Under the pieces are notes generated by a model. That model saw nothing but the letters and a program-made list of their open reading frames with translations, had not been told where the DNA came from and did not search any database. A DNA stretch of 64,000 nucleotides from Dechloromonas sp. ZY10 (GTDB lineage: Bacteria; Pseudomonadota; Gammaproteobacteria; Burkholderiales; Rhodocyclaceae), in contig NZ_CP144212.1 in assembly GCF_041378895.1 (NCBI RefSeq), forward strand, positions 186,001 to 250,000, in the 5' to 3' direction. The number at the start of each line of letters is the position of its first letter. Within the stretch, counting starts at the first letter, position 1. The position numbers were made by a program, and so were the translations under genes. Positions 35,677-44,474 of the stretch are shown piece after piece.

Positions 35677-36627
35677 TCAGCCGGCTTCGGCCAGGGCGCC
35701 CAGCACCGCCTTGACCGCTGGAGTCTTGCCTTTGCCGCCCAGATTGCGGCAGAAGGCACGGCCATAAACGCCGGTCAGGCCCGGATCAGTGGCGGTGTAC
35801 AACGCCACCGTCGGGGTATCGAGCGCCACCGCCAGATGGGTCAATCCGGTATCGACACCGACTACGGCGCGGGCGCCCGCCAATAGTGCGGCAAGTTCGC
35901 CGATGCCTTGCGGCGGCACCGCGATCGCCTCCGGAATCGCCGCAGCCAGCCGTGCCGCGCGTTCGCGTTCAACCGGGTTGCCGCCCGGCAGCAGTGCGCG
36001 CAGGCCTTGCCGGTGCAACTCGTGGCCGAGTTCGATCCAGTGGTCTTCCGGCCACAGCTTGTCGTCGCGACTGGTCGCCGAGAGCAGCACGACATAGGGA
36101 CCTTCCGGCCGCCAGGCAAAGTCGGCGGCGGGGGCGGTGATCCCGTAATCGGGGCCGCAATCAAGGTTGTAGCCGAGGGCGGCAGCGGTCAGCAGGCGGT
36201 TGCGCACGACTGCGTGCAAGTCGCGGGAAACCCGGTAGCGGCGCTCGTAAAGACGGCTGGCCAGCGGTTCGCGGATGCTCTCGGCGTCGTAACCGGCATG
36301 CGGCGCTGCCACCTGGCGGGCGAGCAGGGCGCTTTTGAGCAGACCCTGGCTGTCGATCACCAGATCGTAACGGGCCGCCTGCAGGCGCTGGCGCAGGGCG
36401 CCGATTTCGTTCCAGGTCTTGCCTTGCAGCAGTTGCTTGCGCCAGCGGCGCAGGGCGACCGGAACAATTTCGCCGAGTGCCGGGTGCAGCGGCGGGATCG
36501 CCGCGAAGCTTTCCTCGACGCACCAGTCGATGCGGGCTTGCGGGAAATGGCGGCGGATGTCGCTGAGCGCCGGCAGGTAATGAATCACATCGCCGAGCGA
36601 CGAGGTTTTGACGATCAGGAGGCGCAT
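35677..36627 (-). CDS. waaC: Lipopolysaccharide heptosyltransferase I
   Basis: Adds the first heptose to Kdo in the LPS inner core at the inner face of the cytoplasmic membrane. It starts MRLLIVKTSSLGDVIHYLPALSDIRRHFP, the family N-terminal pattern (KTSSLGDVIH). VIDSQGLLKSALLARQV and GYDAESIREPLASRLYERRY are typical of WaaC rather than WaaF. The donor-site region is VVGVDTGLTHLAVALDTPTVALYTATDP. It has 316 residues. It is divergent from a core glycosyltransferase gene, which supports an LPS role. Confidence 0.93.
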   Translation of the reverse strand: MRLLIVKTSSLGDVIHYLPALSDIRRHFPQARIDWCVEESFAAIPPLHPALGEIVPVALRRWRKQLLQGKTWNEIGALRQRLQAARYDLVIDSQGLLKSALLARQVAAPHAGYDAESIREPLASRLYERRYRVSRDLHAVVRNRLLTAAALGYNLDCGPDYGITAPAADFAWRPEGPYVVLLSATSRDDKLWPEDHWIELGHELHRQGLRALLPGGNPVERERAARLAAAIPEAIAVPPQGIGELAALLAGARAVVGVDTGLTHLAVALDTPTVALYTATDPGLTGVYGRAFCRNLGGKGKTPAVKAVLGALAEAG

Positions 36628-36668
36628 CGGCAGCTAAAATGGGCGTTTTGCAGAAACCCGGATTATAA

Positions 36669-37457
36669 ATGCCCGCCACTCGCCAGCCCCTGTCGGTCGT
36701 GATCATTACCCTGAATGCCGCTTCGCAACTGGCCGATTGTCTGGCCAGCGTGGGCTTTGCCGATGAGGTGGTGGTGGTCGATTCGGGCAGCACCGACGGT
36801 ACCCGCGAACTTGCGGCCGCTGCCGGCGCGCGGGTGATCGAGCAGGCCTGGCTGGGTTTTGGCCGGCAAAAGCAGTTTGCCGTCGATGCCGCCTGCCACG
36901 ATTGGGTGCTCTGCCTCGATGCCGACGAGCGGGTCAGTGAGGAACTGCGGCGGGCGCTGGAAAATGCGCTGAATTCGCCGTCGACCGTGCATGCCTACCG
37001 CTTTGCCCGCTGCAACCGCTTTCTTGGCCGCTACTTGCGCCATGGCGAAGGTTACCCGGACTGGTCGCTACGCTTTTTCGACCGCCGCCAGGCGCGCTGG
37101 TCCGACGACGCCGTGCATGAAAAGGTGCTGGCCGGTGGCCCGGTCGGGACTTTGCCCGGCGATCTGCTGCACGACTCGGCCGAGACGCTGGCCAGCTACC
37201 TCGCCAAACAGAACCGCTACACCAGCCTGGCCGCCGAAATGGCGGTTGCCGCCGGCAAGCGGGCCAGCGCCGGGCGTCTGGTGTTCAGCCCGCTGGTCCG
37301 CTTCGTCAAGTTCTACCTGTTTCGCCAGGGCTTCCGTGACGGCTTGCCCGGCTTGATCCACATCGCCATCGGCTGCTTCAACAGCTTCTGCAAGTACGCC
37401 AAGATGCGCGAGCTGGCGCTCACCAGGGAAACCGGCGAGCTGCGCCAGCCGGACTAG
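36669..37457 (+). CDS. Family 2 glycosyltransferase of LPS core synthesis (WaaE/KdtX-like)
   Basis: GT-A glycosyltransferase of 262 residues. It begins LSVVIITLNAASQLADCLASVGFADEVVVVDSGSTDGT, with the DSGSTDGT nucleotide-binding loop, and LCLDADERVSEEL carries the metal-binding DAD. FGRQKQFAVDAA and RFLGRYLRHGEGYPDWSLRFFDR are typical of the WaaE/KdtX branch, which adds glucose to heptose. Residues 104-108 (PSTVH) are encoded by CCGTCGACCGTGCA, possibly a decayed palindromic-element fragment. A terminator follows. Confidence 0.88.
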   Translation: MPATRQPLSVVIITLNAASQLADCLASVGFADEVVVVDSGSTDGTRELAAAAGARVIEQAWLGFGRQKQFAVDAACHDWVLCLDADERVSEELRRALENALNSPSTVHAYRFARCNRFLGRYLRHGEGYPDWSLRFFDRRQARWSDDAVHEKVLAGGPVGTLPGDLLHDSAETLASYLAKQNRYTSLAAEMAVAAGKRASAGRLVFSPLVRFVKFYLFRQGFRDGLPGLIHIAIGCFNSFCKYAKMRELALTRETGELRQPD

Positions 37458-37476
37458 GCGAGGAGTGCGGCCGCTC

Positions 37477-37512
37477 GCCCGGAAAAATCGGGCTTTTTGT
37501 GGGTTGACCGTG
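37477..37512 (+). terminator. Terminator merged with a degenerate palindromic element
   Basis: GCCCG, loop GAAAAAT, CGGGC, then TTTTT: an intrinsic terminator for the glycosyltransferase gene. It runs straight into GTGGGTTGACCGTGGAT, a decayed core of the palindromic element. The arrangement of mini-hairpin with an A-rich loop, T run and palindrome matches other copies. Confidence 0.7.
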
Positions 37513-37558
37513 GATAGGGGCCAACTGCGCTGAGGGCGCCTGATTTTGCCGCTGTCTT

Positions 37559-38491
37559 TCAGCGGGCGCCGGCTTCGGCCGGTAGCGCCGCCGGGGCGTC
37601 CGTTGGCGGCCGCTCCGGCAGGCTGACCCAGACGGCCGCTCCGGCCAACAGCAGGCCGCCCAGCCAGCCGCTGGCGGCGAGCGGCTCGCCCAGCCAGAAA
37701 ACGGCGAACAGAGCGCCCCACAGCGGTTCGCTGCCGAGCAGCAAGGTGACCTGGGTCGGGCTGCTGGCGGCCAGCGCGCGGTTCATCGCCCAGAAGGCAA
37801 AGAGCGTGCAGAACAAAGTCAGGTAGGCGATGGCTATCCAGAAAGCAGGGGCCGTTGGCCAGGCAGGGAGGCTGCCACCGGGTGGGGCCAGCCCGAGGAT
37901 GGCGAGTGCCCCGCCGCCAACCAGCAAACCCTGGGCGGCGGTCAGGCCGAGGCTGTCGACCGTGCGCTCGCGCAGCAGGCGGGTGGTCAGGCAGGTCTGG
38001 CCGGCGCGGATCAGGGCCGCCAGCAGCATCAGTGCATCGCCGAGATTGAGTCCGTTGGCAGCGAGCCCGGTCAGTAACCAGGTGCCGAACAGCGAGAGCA
38101 GTGCCGCCAGCCACAGCCTGGCGGCCGGGCGGCGACCAAACCAGGCCCATTCGACGCCCGGCGTCAGCAGCAGGCAGAGGCTGACGAGAAAGGCGGCATT
38201 ACTCGCGCTGGTCCGCGCTACCCCCGCCGTTTCGGCAAGAAAGATCGCCAAGAGCCCGAGACTGGTCGGGGCTGCGACTGCCAGAGTCGCTCTTTGCTGT
38301 GCTGCCGGCAGTCGCAGCCAGTAGGGAGCGAGCAACAGCGCGGCAAACAGGAAGCGGAGGGCAATCACCCCGGCGACCGGGTACCAGTCCAGGGCTGTCT
38401 TGACCACACTGTAACTGCTGCCCCAGATCGTGGCAGTAAGCAGCAGCAGGGCTGCAGGCGGTAGAGACAGGGCGGGCGGCAGAGCGAGCAT
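37559..38491 (-). CDS. EamA/DMT-family transporter
   Basis: Ten-helix inner-membrane permease of 310 residues made of two EamA repeats. The first repeat begins ATIWGSSYSVVKTALDWYPVAGVIALRFLFAALLL (in part), and the second contains FCTLFAFWAMNRALAASSPTQVTLLLGSEPLWGALFAVFWLGE (in part). Probably a metabolite exporter; substrate unknown. The ATG is preferred to an in-frame TTG 15 bases earlier. It is divergent from a LysR regulator gene 108 bases away, which may control it. RTVDSLGL in the loop between the repeats derives from CACGGTCGACAG, possibly another element fragment. Confidence 0.88.
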   Translation of the reverse strand: MLALPPALSLPPAALLLLTATIWGSSYSVVKTALDWYPVAGVIALRFLFAALLLAPYWLRLPAAQQRATLAVAAPTSLGLLAIFLAETAGVARTSASNAAFLVSLCLLLTPGVEWAWFGRRPAARLWLAALLSLFGTWLLTGLAANGLNLGDALMLLAALIRAGQTCLTTRLLRERTVDSLGLTAAQGLLVGGGALAILGLAPPGGSLPAWPTAPAFWIAIAYLTLFCTLFAFWAMNRALAASSPTQVTLLLGSEPLWGALFAVFWLGEPLAASGWLGGLLLAGAAVWVSLPERPPTDAPAALPAEAGAR

Positions 38492-38599
38492 GGAAAGTAG
38501 CGGCAACCGTTGTTGGCGATGGAAGAAAATGATCCTGCTTAGTATGAATCCCGGCTTGTTGATTGATAATCCTGGTTTAAAGCAAAGGATTTGTGCTCG

Positions 38600-39532
38600 A
38601 TGAGAACAAATGAATTGTTGCCGCTGTTGCCGGATCTGGCCGCTCTGGTTCAGGTGAGCGAGGCTGGCTCATTTACGGCGGCAGCCCGCCTGCAAGGGAG
38701 TACCCCGTCGGCGGTCAGTCGCCAGATCGCCCGGCTGGAGGCGGCGCTGGGTCTGACCGTACTGGAGCGCAGCACCCGCCGGCTGCGCTTGACCGCCGGT
38801 GGGCAGGAGGTTTTGCGCCATGCCCGGACGATGCTCGATGCGGCGCGTGCGGCCTGCGACGGTGCTGCCAGTCATGTCAGTCGTGTCGAGGGGCGGGTGC
38901 GGATCGCGGCTCCCAAGGCCGCCTTGCGGCAGTTGATCCATCCCGAGCTGCCGCGTCTGCTTGATGCTCATCCCGGTCTTGACCTGGAACTGGCAGTCAG
39001 CGACCACGCTGTCGATTTCATTGCCGGCGGGGTGGACATTGCGCTGCGGTTTGGCGATCCGCCACCAGGTTATGTCGCCCGTCCGTTCATCGAGGTGCGT
39101 ACCCTGCTTTACGCCAGTCCCGCCTATCTGGCCCGGGCCGGGGTGCCGCAGCAGCCAGCCGATCTGGCGCAGCATAGCTGCCTGCATCTGGCCGAGCAGC
39201 CGGGCGACGACGAGTGGTGCCTGGTCAGTGGCGACGAGCGGCGGCTGGTCAATGTGCGCGGCCGCTACGCCAGCAATCACAGCGAAATGCGACGGGAGGC
39301 CGCCGAGGCGGGTTTCGGGATTGCCTGCCTGCCCGACTTTACCGCCCGCCAGTCGCTGGCGAAGGGCCTGCTGCTGCCGGTGCTGCCCGGCTGGCAGCTA
39401 TTGGGCCGCTATCAGGGCAGCAACTGGCTGGTATACAGCGCCGACCGCTATCGCGCGCCACGGGTCCGCGTGGTGGTTGATTTCCTGCTCGGGATAGCCG
39501 ACCGCCTGGGGCAGGGAGCGGCGGCGCGGTGA
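38600..39532 (+). CDS. LysR-family transcriptional regulator
   Basis: N-terminal winged HTH (LAALVQVSEAGSFTAAARLQGSTPSAVSRQIARLEAALGLTVLERSTRRLRLT, in part) followed by a periplasmic-binding-like effector domain to residue 310. The ATG at MRTNELLPLL is used rather than a TTG three codons earlier. It is close to the CrgA/DsdC-like branch in domain layout, with KAALRQLIHPELPRLLDAHPGLDLELAVSD. It diverges from the EamA exporter gene, the usual arrangement for a regulator and its target. Confidence 0.92.
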   Translation: MRTNELLPLLPDLAALVQVSEAGSFTAAARLQGSTPSAVSRQIARLEAALGLTVLERSTRRLRLTAGGQEVLRHARTMLDAARAACDGAASHVSRVEGRVRIAAPKAALRQLIHPELPRLLDAHPGLDLELAVSDHAVDFIAGGVDIALRFGDPPPGYVARPFIEVRTLLYASPAYLARAGVPQQPADLAQHSCLHLAEQPGDDEWCLVSGDERRLVNVRGRYASNHSEMRREAAEAGFGIACLPDFTARQSLAKGLLLPVLPGWQLLGRYQGSNWLVYSADRYRAPRVRVVVDFLLGIADRLGQGAAAR

Positions 39533-39572
39533 AGGAGGCGTGGCGGCCGCCGTTCGCCTGTTGCCATGGCGC

Positions 39573-40682
39573 TTAGCGCAGTGAACGCTGGTTGCCCGGC
39601 GTACCGGTCCATACCCGCATGATCCGGTATGGCGGCTGGCCGAGATCCGCGCCGCCGGTAAAGGCCGGGGTCAGGTGCAACTGGTTGACGGCGATATAGA
39701 GCCAGGAGTCAGGACCAAATTGCACGTTGTCCGGCCAGTGCAGGCGGGGGTCGCGGATCAGCGGGCTGAGTTGGCCCTGCGGATCGAGCCGGTCGATTCC
39801 GTGGTCGTTGAGGTTGGTGAAAAAATGGTTGCCGGCATCGTCGGTAGCGGCACCGTCGGATACCGGTTTGCGACCAACGCTGCGGATTTCGGCGGCGATT
39901 TGTGCCGGTGTGCCCTCGCGCAGCAGTTGGCTGGGCACGCTGTACCAGTGGGTTCCGTTCATGGCGCCGAAATAGATCGTCTCCCCATCGCGTGACAGGG
40001 TGAGCGGATTGACTCCGACGCTGGCCGGCTGGCCGCCGAACCGGGTGGCTTGTCCATCCACCCGCATCGCCGCCCCAGGTTCGGCTTGCAGTGCGGCGTG
40101 TCCGTCGAAGCGGCGTGCCTTGCCGGTCGCAATCTCGACCGCGAGCAGCCCCGGCGGTGCGATGTCGGCCAGGTAAATCCAGCCTTTTTCGGCGTCGACC
40201 GCGAGATCCTGGACGAAAGCTCCTGGCGGGGCGACTGCGGCAGGCAGTTCAATCTTGTGCAGCAGCTTGCCGCTGGCAATGTCAAAGCCCCAGATCCGAG
40301 TTTTGCCGAGATTGAGGCCCATGTCGGTAACCCACAGGCGGCCAGCTTGATCCTGGGCGATGCCAAGCGGGGTGTCGAGGCGCTCGTCACTCTGGCTGTG
40401 TGGTGGACTCTGCAGGCTGGCGTCGGGCCATGGGCGGTAGGCAGAGGGACCGCCTATTTCGATCAACTGCAGGCCGGCGGGCAGATCGAGTGGATGCACG
40501 GTGGCAAAAATGCGGCCGCTACGGGTCGCGGTGACATTGCCGGGGCGGATGGGAAGGGTGGCAACTTCTTCGAGGGTGCCGATGGCGGGTGATGCTGCCC
40601 AGGCTAGCTGCGCCGCGCCCAGCAGGACGGCGGCGAGCAGGCGGCAAGGCGTGCGCAGAGTGGGTTGTTGGTCTGTAATCAT
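39573..40682 (-). CDS. Secreted yellow/major royal jelly-like beta-propeller protein
   Basis: A 369-residue protein with a cleavable signal peptide (LLAAVLLGAAQLAWAASP, cut near residue 30). The body is a six-bladed propeller of the yellow/MRJP type: LGIAQDQAGRLWVTDMGLN, WGFDIASGKLLHKI, FVQDLAVDAEKGWIYLAD, NPLTLSRDGETIYFGAMNGTHWY (in part) and SDGAATDDAGNHFFTNLNDHGIDRLD (in part). Bacterial members are found near redox enzymes, and function is not settled. It lies 56 bases after the nitroreductase gene on the same strand, so the two may be co-transcribed. Confidence 0.85.
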   Translation of the reverse strand: MITDQQPTLRTPCRLLAAVLLGAAQLAWAASPAIGTLEEVATLPIRPGNVTATRSGRIFATVHPLDLPAGLQLIEIGGPSAYRPWPDASLQSPPHSQSDERLDTPLGIAQDQAGRLWVTDMGLNLGKTRIWGFDIASGKLLHKIELPAAVAPPGAFVQDLAVDAEKGWIYLADIAPPGLLAVEIATGKARRFDGHAALQAEPGAAMRVDGQATRFGGQPASVGVNPLTLSRDGETIYFGAMNGTHWYSVPSQLLREGTPAQIAAEIRSVGRKPVSDGAATDDAGNHFFTNLNDHGIDRLDPQGQLSPLIRDPRLHWPDNVQFGPDSWLYIAVNQLHLTPAFTGGADLGQPPYRIMRVWTGTPGNQRSLR

Positions 40683-40738
40683 GGTCGTTTGATCGTGTTG
40701 CTTGGGGTAATGAGGAATGGGGAAAGGCGGTCTGCTGC

Positions 40739-41392
40739 TCAGAGCATGGTGAAGACCTTGTCCTCCGGCAGGCGGGACTTGGGCAGTCTGGCGTTGAAGT
40801 CCTCCTCGCTGCGGTAGCCGAGCGAGAGGATGACAACACTGGTCAGGCCTCGGGCGCGCAGGCCGAGTTCCTCGTCAAGGCGGCAGGCGTCGAAGCCCTC
40901 CATCGGGCAGGCGTCGATGCCAAGCCCCGAGGCACCAAGCAGGGCGCTGCCGAGAGCGAGGTAGACCTGCTTCTCCATCCAGTGCTGCAGGTCTTTGGCA
41001 TCGTAGCGGTGCAGGTCCACATAAAAACTGCGGGCGCTGTTCTGGCCGGCTTGGGCCTCCGGTGTCGCAAAGCGCCCATCGCGCTCTTCCTGGGCCAGCA
41101 GGTCGGCGAGGTGGTTTGCGTCGAAGCTGGTGCGGGCGCAGAAGACAATCACATGCGAAGCGTTCCTGATCTTGGCTGCGTTATAGGCATAGCCCGTTTC
41201 GGTCGCTTGGGCGATGCGTGCCTTGCTTGCGTCGGTGCTGGCCACGACAAAATGCCAGGGCTGGGAGTTCACCGAGGAGGGCGAGTGGCGCAGCAGGGTG
41301 CAAAACTGCGCGAAAGTCCCGGCAGGTATCTTGCTCTCGGGAGCAAAGGCTTTGGTGGTATGGCGACTCTTGGCGTGCTCGACGATATTCAT
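40739..41392 (-). CDS. FMN nitroreductase, NfsB-like
   Basis: FMN-dependent NAD(P)H oxidoreductase of 217 residues, close to oxygen-insensitive nitroreductase/dihydropteridine reductase. Motifs: HTTKAF near the start (usual H-S-T-K-A-F), LLRHSPSSVNSQPWHFVVA for FMN binding, VYLALGSALLGASGLGIDACPMEGFD, and VILSLGYRSEEDFNARLPKSR. It diverges from a LysR gene across 284 bases, an arrangement that suggests induction by that regulator. Confidence 0.93.
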   Translation of the reverse strand: MNIVEHAKSRHTTKAFAPESKIPAGTFAQFCTLLRHSPSSVNSQPWHFVVASTDASKARIAQATETGYAYNAAKIRNASHVIVFCARTSFDANHLADLLAQEERDGRFATPEAQAGQNSARSFYVDLHRYDAKDLQHWMEKQVYLALGSALLGASGLGIDACPMEGFDACRLDEELGLRARGLTSVVILSLGYRSEEDFNARLPKSRLPEDKVFTML

Positions 41393-41676
41393 GGTCGGTT
41401 CTCCTGGATTAGTTTGGCAATCAATCGCTTAATCGGCGTCACTGCCTGTTTTTTGCTCTGAGTGCCGTAAGACGTGGAGCCTGGTGGGGGCTGGAGTGTT
41501 CGCTTTGCGGCATCAGCACGGGGGGGGCGAAGAGCAGCGGAGAGAGGGGCTGCTTTTCCGGTCGCGAGGTGACCAGCGCATGATGCGCCCTGGTCAGTTA
41601 ATTAAAAACCGGTTGAATTGATATTTACTTTCAACAAATTATTGAAAATCCTAAGGCAGGCCCTTAGCATGTCGCG
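41393..41676. promoter_or_regulatory. Divergent promoter region between the nitroreductase and LysR genes
   Basis: An AT-rich 284-base gap with no gene. It contains GTTGAA (41612-41617), 12 bases, TTCAAC (41630-41635), a 24-base dyad 42 bases before the LysR start. LysR regulators often bind such imperfect dyads in the shared region. Confidence 0.45.
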
Positions 41677-42591
41677 ATGCGTATGTTGCGGGACATGGAA
41701 GTATTCGTTCTGGCTGCCGATACCGGTAGCCTGTCGGCGGCTGCCCGTCGTCTCGATATGAGTCCGGCGGCAGCCAGCCTGGCGGTCAAGCGCCTTGAGG
41801 ATGAAGTCGCGGCTGCTTTGTTCTTGCGCACCACTCGCAGCCTGCGCCTGACCGCAGCTGGGCAGGTATTTCTTGAGCCTTGCCGGCAGGCTTTGCAACT
41901 CTTGGTCGATGGCCGCGATGCGGCGTTGTCGGATCCCGCAGCGATGTGCGGAGTGCTGCAGTTGTCGGTTCCTTCCGACCTTGGGCGCAACATCCTGCTC
42001 GACTGGCTCGACGAGTTTCAGTTGCTGCATCCGAAAATTCAGTTGCGTTTGCAGTTATCCGACCGTCCGACCGACATCTATCGGCAGCATGTCGATCTGG
42101 CCTTGCGCTACGGCGCCCTGCCCGATTCCAGCTTGGTTGCCCTGCCGGTCGCAGCCGGCAATCGGCGCATTCTCTGTGCGGCACCATCCTATCTGGCACG
42201 AGCCGGAACACCGGCGGAGCCGCAAGCGCTGGTCGAGCATAACTGCCTCTGTTTTACCCTGGCCGACAGCGTGCATGATCGCTGGCAGTTCTCCCGTGGC
42301 GGGAAACTGGTCTCCGTTCAGGTCAAGGGCGACCGGGTGGCCGACGACGGTGATGCGGTGCGGCGTTGGGCCTTGGCGGGGCATGGCATTGCCTGCAAGT
42401 CGGCGCTGGATGTGGCGGCCGATTTGCAATCCGGGCGTTTGCTGCGCTTGTGTCCGGAGTGGCAGGCTGAGGCCTCGCCCTTGCATCTGGTGTGTGCCGA
42501 GCGGCGGCAGATCAGCCCGCTGGTGCAGGCCTTGCGGCATTTCCTCGGAGAACGCTGCGCTTCCCGACTGGCCGGGCTGGCGCTGGATTAA
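41677..42591 (+). CDS. LysR-family transcriptional regulator
   Basis: A 304-residue regulator with HTH EVFVLAADTGSLSAAARRLDMSPAAASLAVKRLEDE (in part) and effector domain VLQLSVPSDLGRNILLDWLDEFQLLHPKIQLRLQLSDRPTDIY (in part), the CrgA-like pattern. It probably controls the divergent nitroreductase and the MRJP-like gene. Its stop is followed by the lpdA terminator on the other strand. Confidence 0.92.
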   Translation: MRMLRDMEVFVLAADTGSLSAAARRLDMSPAAASLAVKRLEDEVAAALFLRTTRSLRLTAAGQVFLEPCRQALQLLVDGRDAALSDPAAMCGVLQLSVPSDLGRNILLDWLDEFQLLHPKIQLRLQLSDRPTDIYRQHVDLALRYGALPDSSLVALPVAAGNRRILCAAPSYLARAGTPAEPQALVEHNCLCFTLADSVHDRWQFSRGGKLVSVQVKGDRVADDGDAVRRWALAGHGIACKSALDVAADLQSGRLLRLCPEWQAEASPLHLVCAERRQISPLVQALRHFLGERCASRLAGLALD

Positions 42592-42605
42592 CGGCGACGG
42601 TGGAC

Positions 42606-42636
42606 AAAAAAAGGCGACGGGGATTAGCCGTCGCCC
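42606..42636 (-). terminator. Intrinsic terminator of the aceE-aceF-lpdA operon
   Basis: On the reverse strand: GGCGACGG, loop CTAATC with partial pairing, CCGTCGCC, then TTTTTTT. Eight GC-rich pairs and a seven-T run form a strong terminator 50 bases after lpdA. Confidence 0.88.
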
Positions 42637-42686
42637 AAACCGAACGCCAAGGGGGCCTTGGCGTACCGCAGAGGTTCTTGAAAGCT

Positions 42687-44456
42687 TTATTTCTTGCGCG
42701 GCGGCGGAACGTCCGTGCAGGAGCCGTGCGCGACTTCGGCGGCCATGCCAACCGTCTCGCCCAGCGTCGGGTGCGGGTGAATGGTCTTGCCGATGTCGAC
42801 CGCATCGCAACCCATTTCGATGGCCAGGCAGACTTCGCCGATCATGTCGCCGGCCGACGGACCGACGATGGCGCCGCCGATCACGCGGTGCGTTTCGGCA
42901 TCGAAGATCAGCTTGGTGAAGCCGTAGTCGGCACCGTTGGCGATGGCACGACCGGAGGCCGCCCACGGGAACTTGGCGGTTTCGATCTTGCGCCCTTCCT
43001 TCTTGGCCTGATCTTCGGTGTAGCCGACCCACGCCACTTCCGGATGGGTGTAGGCCACGCCCGGAATCACCTGCGCGTCGAAGGCGGCCTTGTGGCCGGC
43101 GGCGACTTCGGCGGCAACGTGGGCTTCATGCACGGCCTTGTGGGCGAGCATGGGCTGACCGACCAGATCGCCGATGGCGAAGATGTGCGGGACATTGGTG
43201 CGCATCTGGGTATCGACCGGAATGAAGCCGCGGTCGGTGACGATGACGCCGGCCTTCTCGGCGGCGATCTTCTTGCCGTTCGGCGCACGACCGGCGGCTT
43301 GCAGGATCATGTCGTACTTGACCGGCTCGGTCGGGGCGCCTTCACCTTCGAACTTGACGTACAGGCCGTCGTCCTTGGCGTCGACCGCCACGGTCTTGGT
43401 CTTCAGCATGATCTTGTCGAAGCGGTGCAGGTTCTGCTTTTCCCAAACCTTGACGGCGTCGCGGTCCGGGCCTTGCATCAGGGCATCGGCCATTTCAACG
43501 ACATCGACCTTGGCGCCCAGCGTCGAATAGACGGTGGCCATTTCCAGACCGATGATGCCGCCGCCGATGACGAGCATTTTTTCCGGCACGAAGCGCAGTT
43601 CGAGGGCGCCCGTGGAGTCAACGATGCGCGGGTCGCGCGGGATGAAGGGCAGATGCACGGCGGCCGAACCGGCCGCGATGATGCACTGCTTGAACTTCAC
43701 GATCTTCTTGGCGCCGGTCTTGTCCTGGCCGGCACCGTCGGTCACCTCGACCTCGATGTGGTTCGGGTCGATGAAAGCACCGTAGCCGCGCACGACCTCG
43801 ACCTTGCGGCCCTTGGCCATACCGGCCAGACCGCCGGTCAGCTTGCCGACGACCTTTTCCTTGTGAGCGCGCAGCTTGTCGATATCGACTTGCGGTGCCG
43901 CGAAGGTGACACCCAGGTCATTGGCATGACTGGCTTCGTCGATGATTTCAGCGACATGCAGCAGGGCTTTGGACGGGATGCAGCCGACGTTCAGGCAGAC
44001 GCCGCCGAGCGTGGCGTAACGCTCGACGATGACCGTCTTCAAGCCGAGGTCGGCCGAACGGAAGGCCGCCGAGTAGCCGCCGGGGCCGGCGCCGAGCACG
44101 AGCATGTCGCACTCGATGTCGGCACCGCCGGCATGGCTGGCGGCCGTCGGCGCTGCCACGGGGGCCGCCGCCGGGGCCGCTGCGGCTTGCGCGGCAGGTG
44201 CTGCAGCGGCGGCGCTGGCGCCGGCCTCGACCTTGATCAGCAGGGCGCCTTCGCTGACGCGCGAACCCAGCTGGACCAAAACTTCCTTGACCACGCCGTT
44301 GACCGTGGAAGGTACGTCCATGGTGGCTTTGTCGGACTCCAGCGTGGCAATCGCATCGTCAACCTTGATCGTGTCGCCAACCTTGACGAACAGGTCGATC
44401 ACCGGCACGTCGGAAAAATCGCCGATATCCGGGACTTTGACTTCTACGAGACTCAT
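42687..44456 (-). CDS. lpdA: Dihydrolipoyl dehydrogenase (E3) with an N-terminal lipoyl domain
   Basis: FAD enzyme that reoxidises dihydrolipoamide for pyruvate dehydrogenase, reducing NAD+. Residues 1-80 are a lipoyl domain with the lipoylated Lys in LESDKATMDVPS; a Pro/Ala-rich linker spans about 82-115. The E3 body has LGAGPGGYSAAFRSADLG (FAD), the redox disulfide GGVCLNVGCIPSKAL, NAD-binding VIGGGIIGLEMATVYSTLG, and the active His in HPHPTLGETV. The 589 residues reflect the extra lipoyl domain, known in some proteobacterial E3 proteins. It starts 18 bases after aceF. Confidence 0.97.
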   Translation of the reverse strand: MSLVEVKVPDIGDFSDVPVIDLFVKVGDTIKVDDAIATLESDKATMDVPSTVNGVVKEVLVQLGSRVSEGALLIKVEAGASAAAAAPAAQAAAAPAAAPVAAPTAASHAGGADIECDMLVLGAGPGGYSAAFRSADLGLKTVIVERYATLGGVCLNVGCIPSKALLHVAEIIDEASHANDLGVTFAAPQVDIDKLRAHKEKVVGKLTGGLAGMAKGRKVEVVRGYGAFIDPNHIEVEVTDGAGQDKTGAKKIVKFKQCIIAAGSAAVHLPFIPRDPRIVDSTGALELRFVPEKMLVIGGGIIGLEMATVYSTLGAKVDVVEMADALMQGPDRDAVKVWEKQNLHRFDKIMLKTKTVAVDAKDDGLYVKFEGEGAPTEPVKYDMILQAAGRAPNGKKIAAEKAGVIVTDRGFIPVDTQMRTNVPHIFAIGDLVGQPMLAHKAVHEAHVAAEVAAGHKAAFDAQVIPGVAYTHPEVAWVGYTEDQAKKEGRKIETAKFPWAASGRAIANGADYGFTKLIFDAETHRVIGGAIVGPSAGDMIGEVCLAIEMGCDAVDIGKTIHPHPTLGETVGMAAEVAHGSCTDVPPPRKK

Positions 44457-44474
44457 CTTGATCTCCTTCCCGGA

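Noticed and set aside
44290..44320. Palindromic element in the lpdA lipoyl domain (GTTGACCGTGGAAGG)
   Set aside because: This is the conserved MDVPSTV-x-G turn of lipoyl domains, present in all three lipoyl copies for functional reasons.
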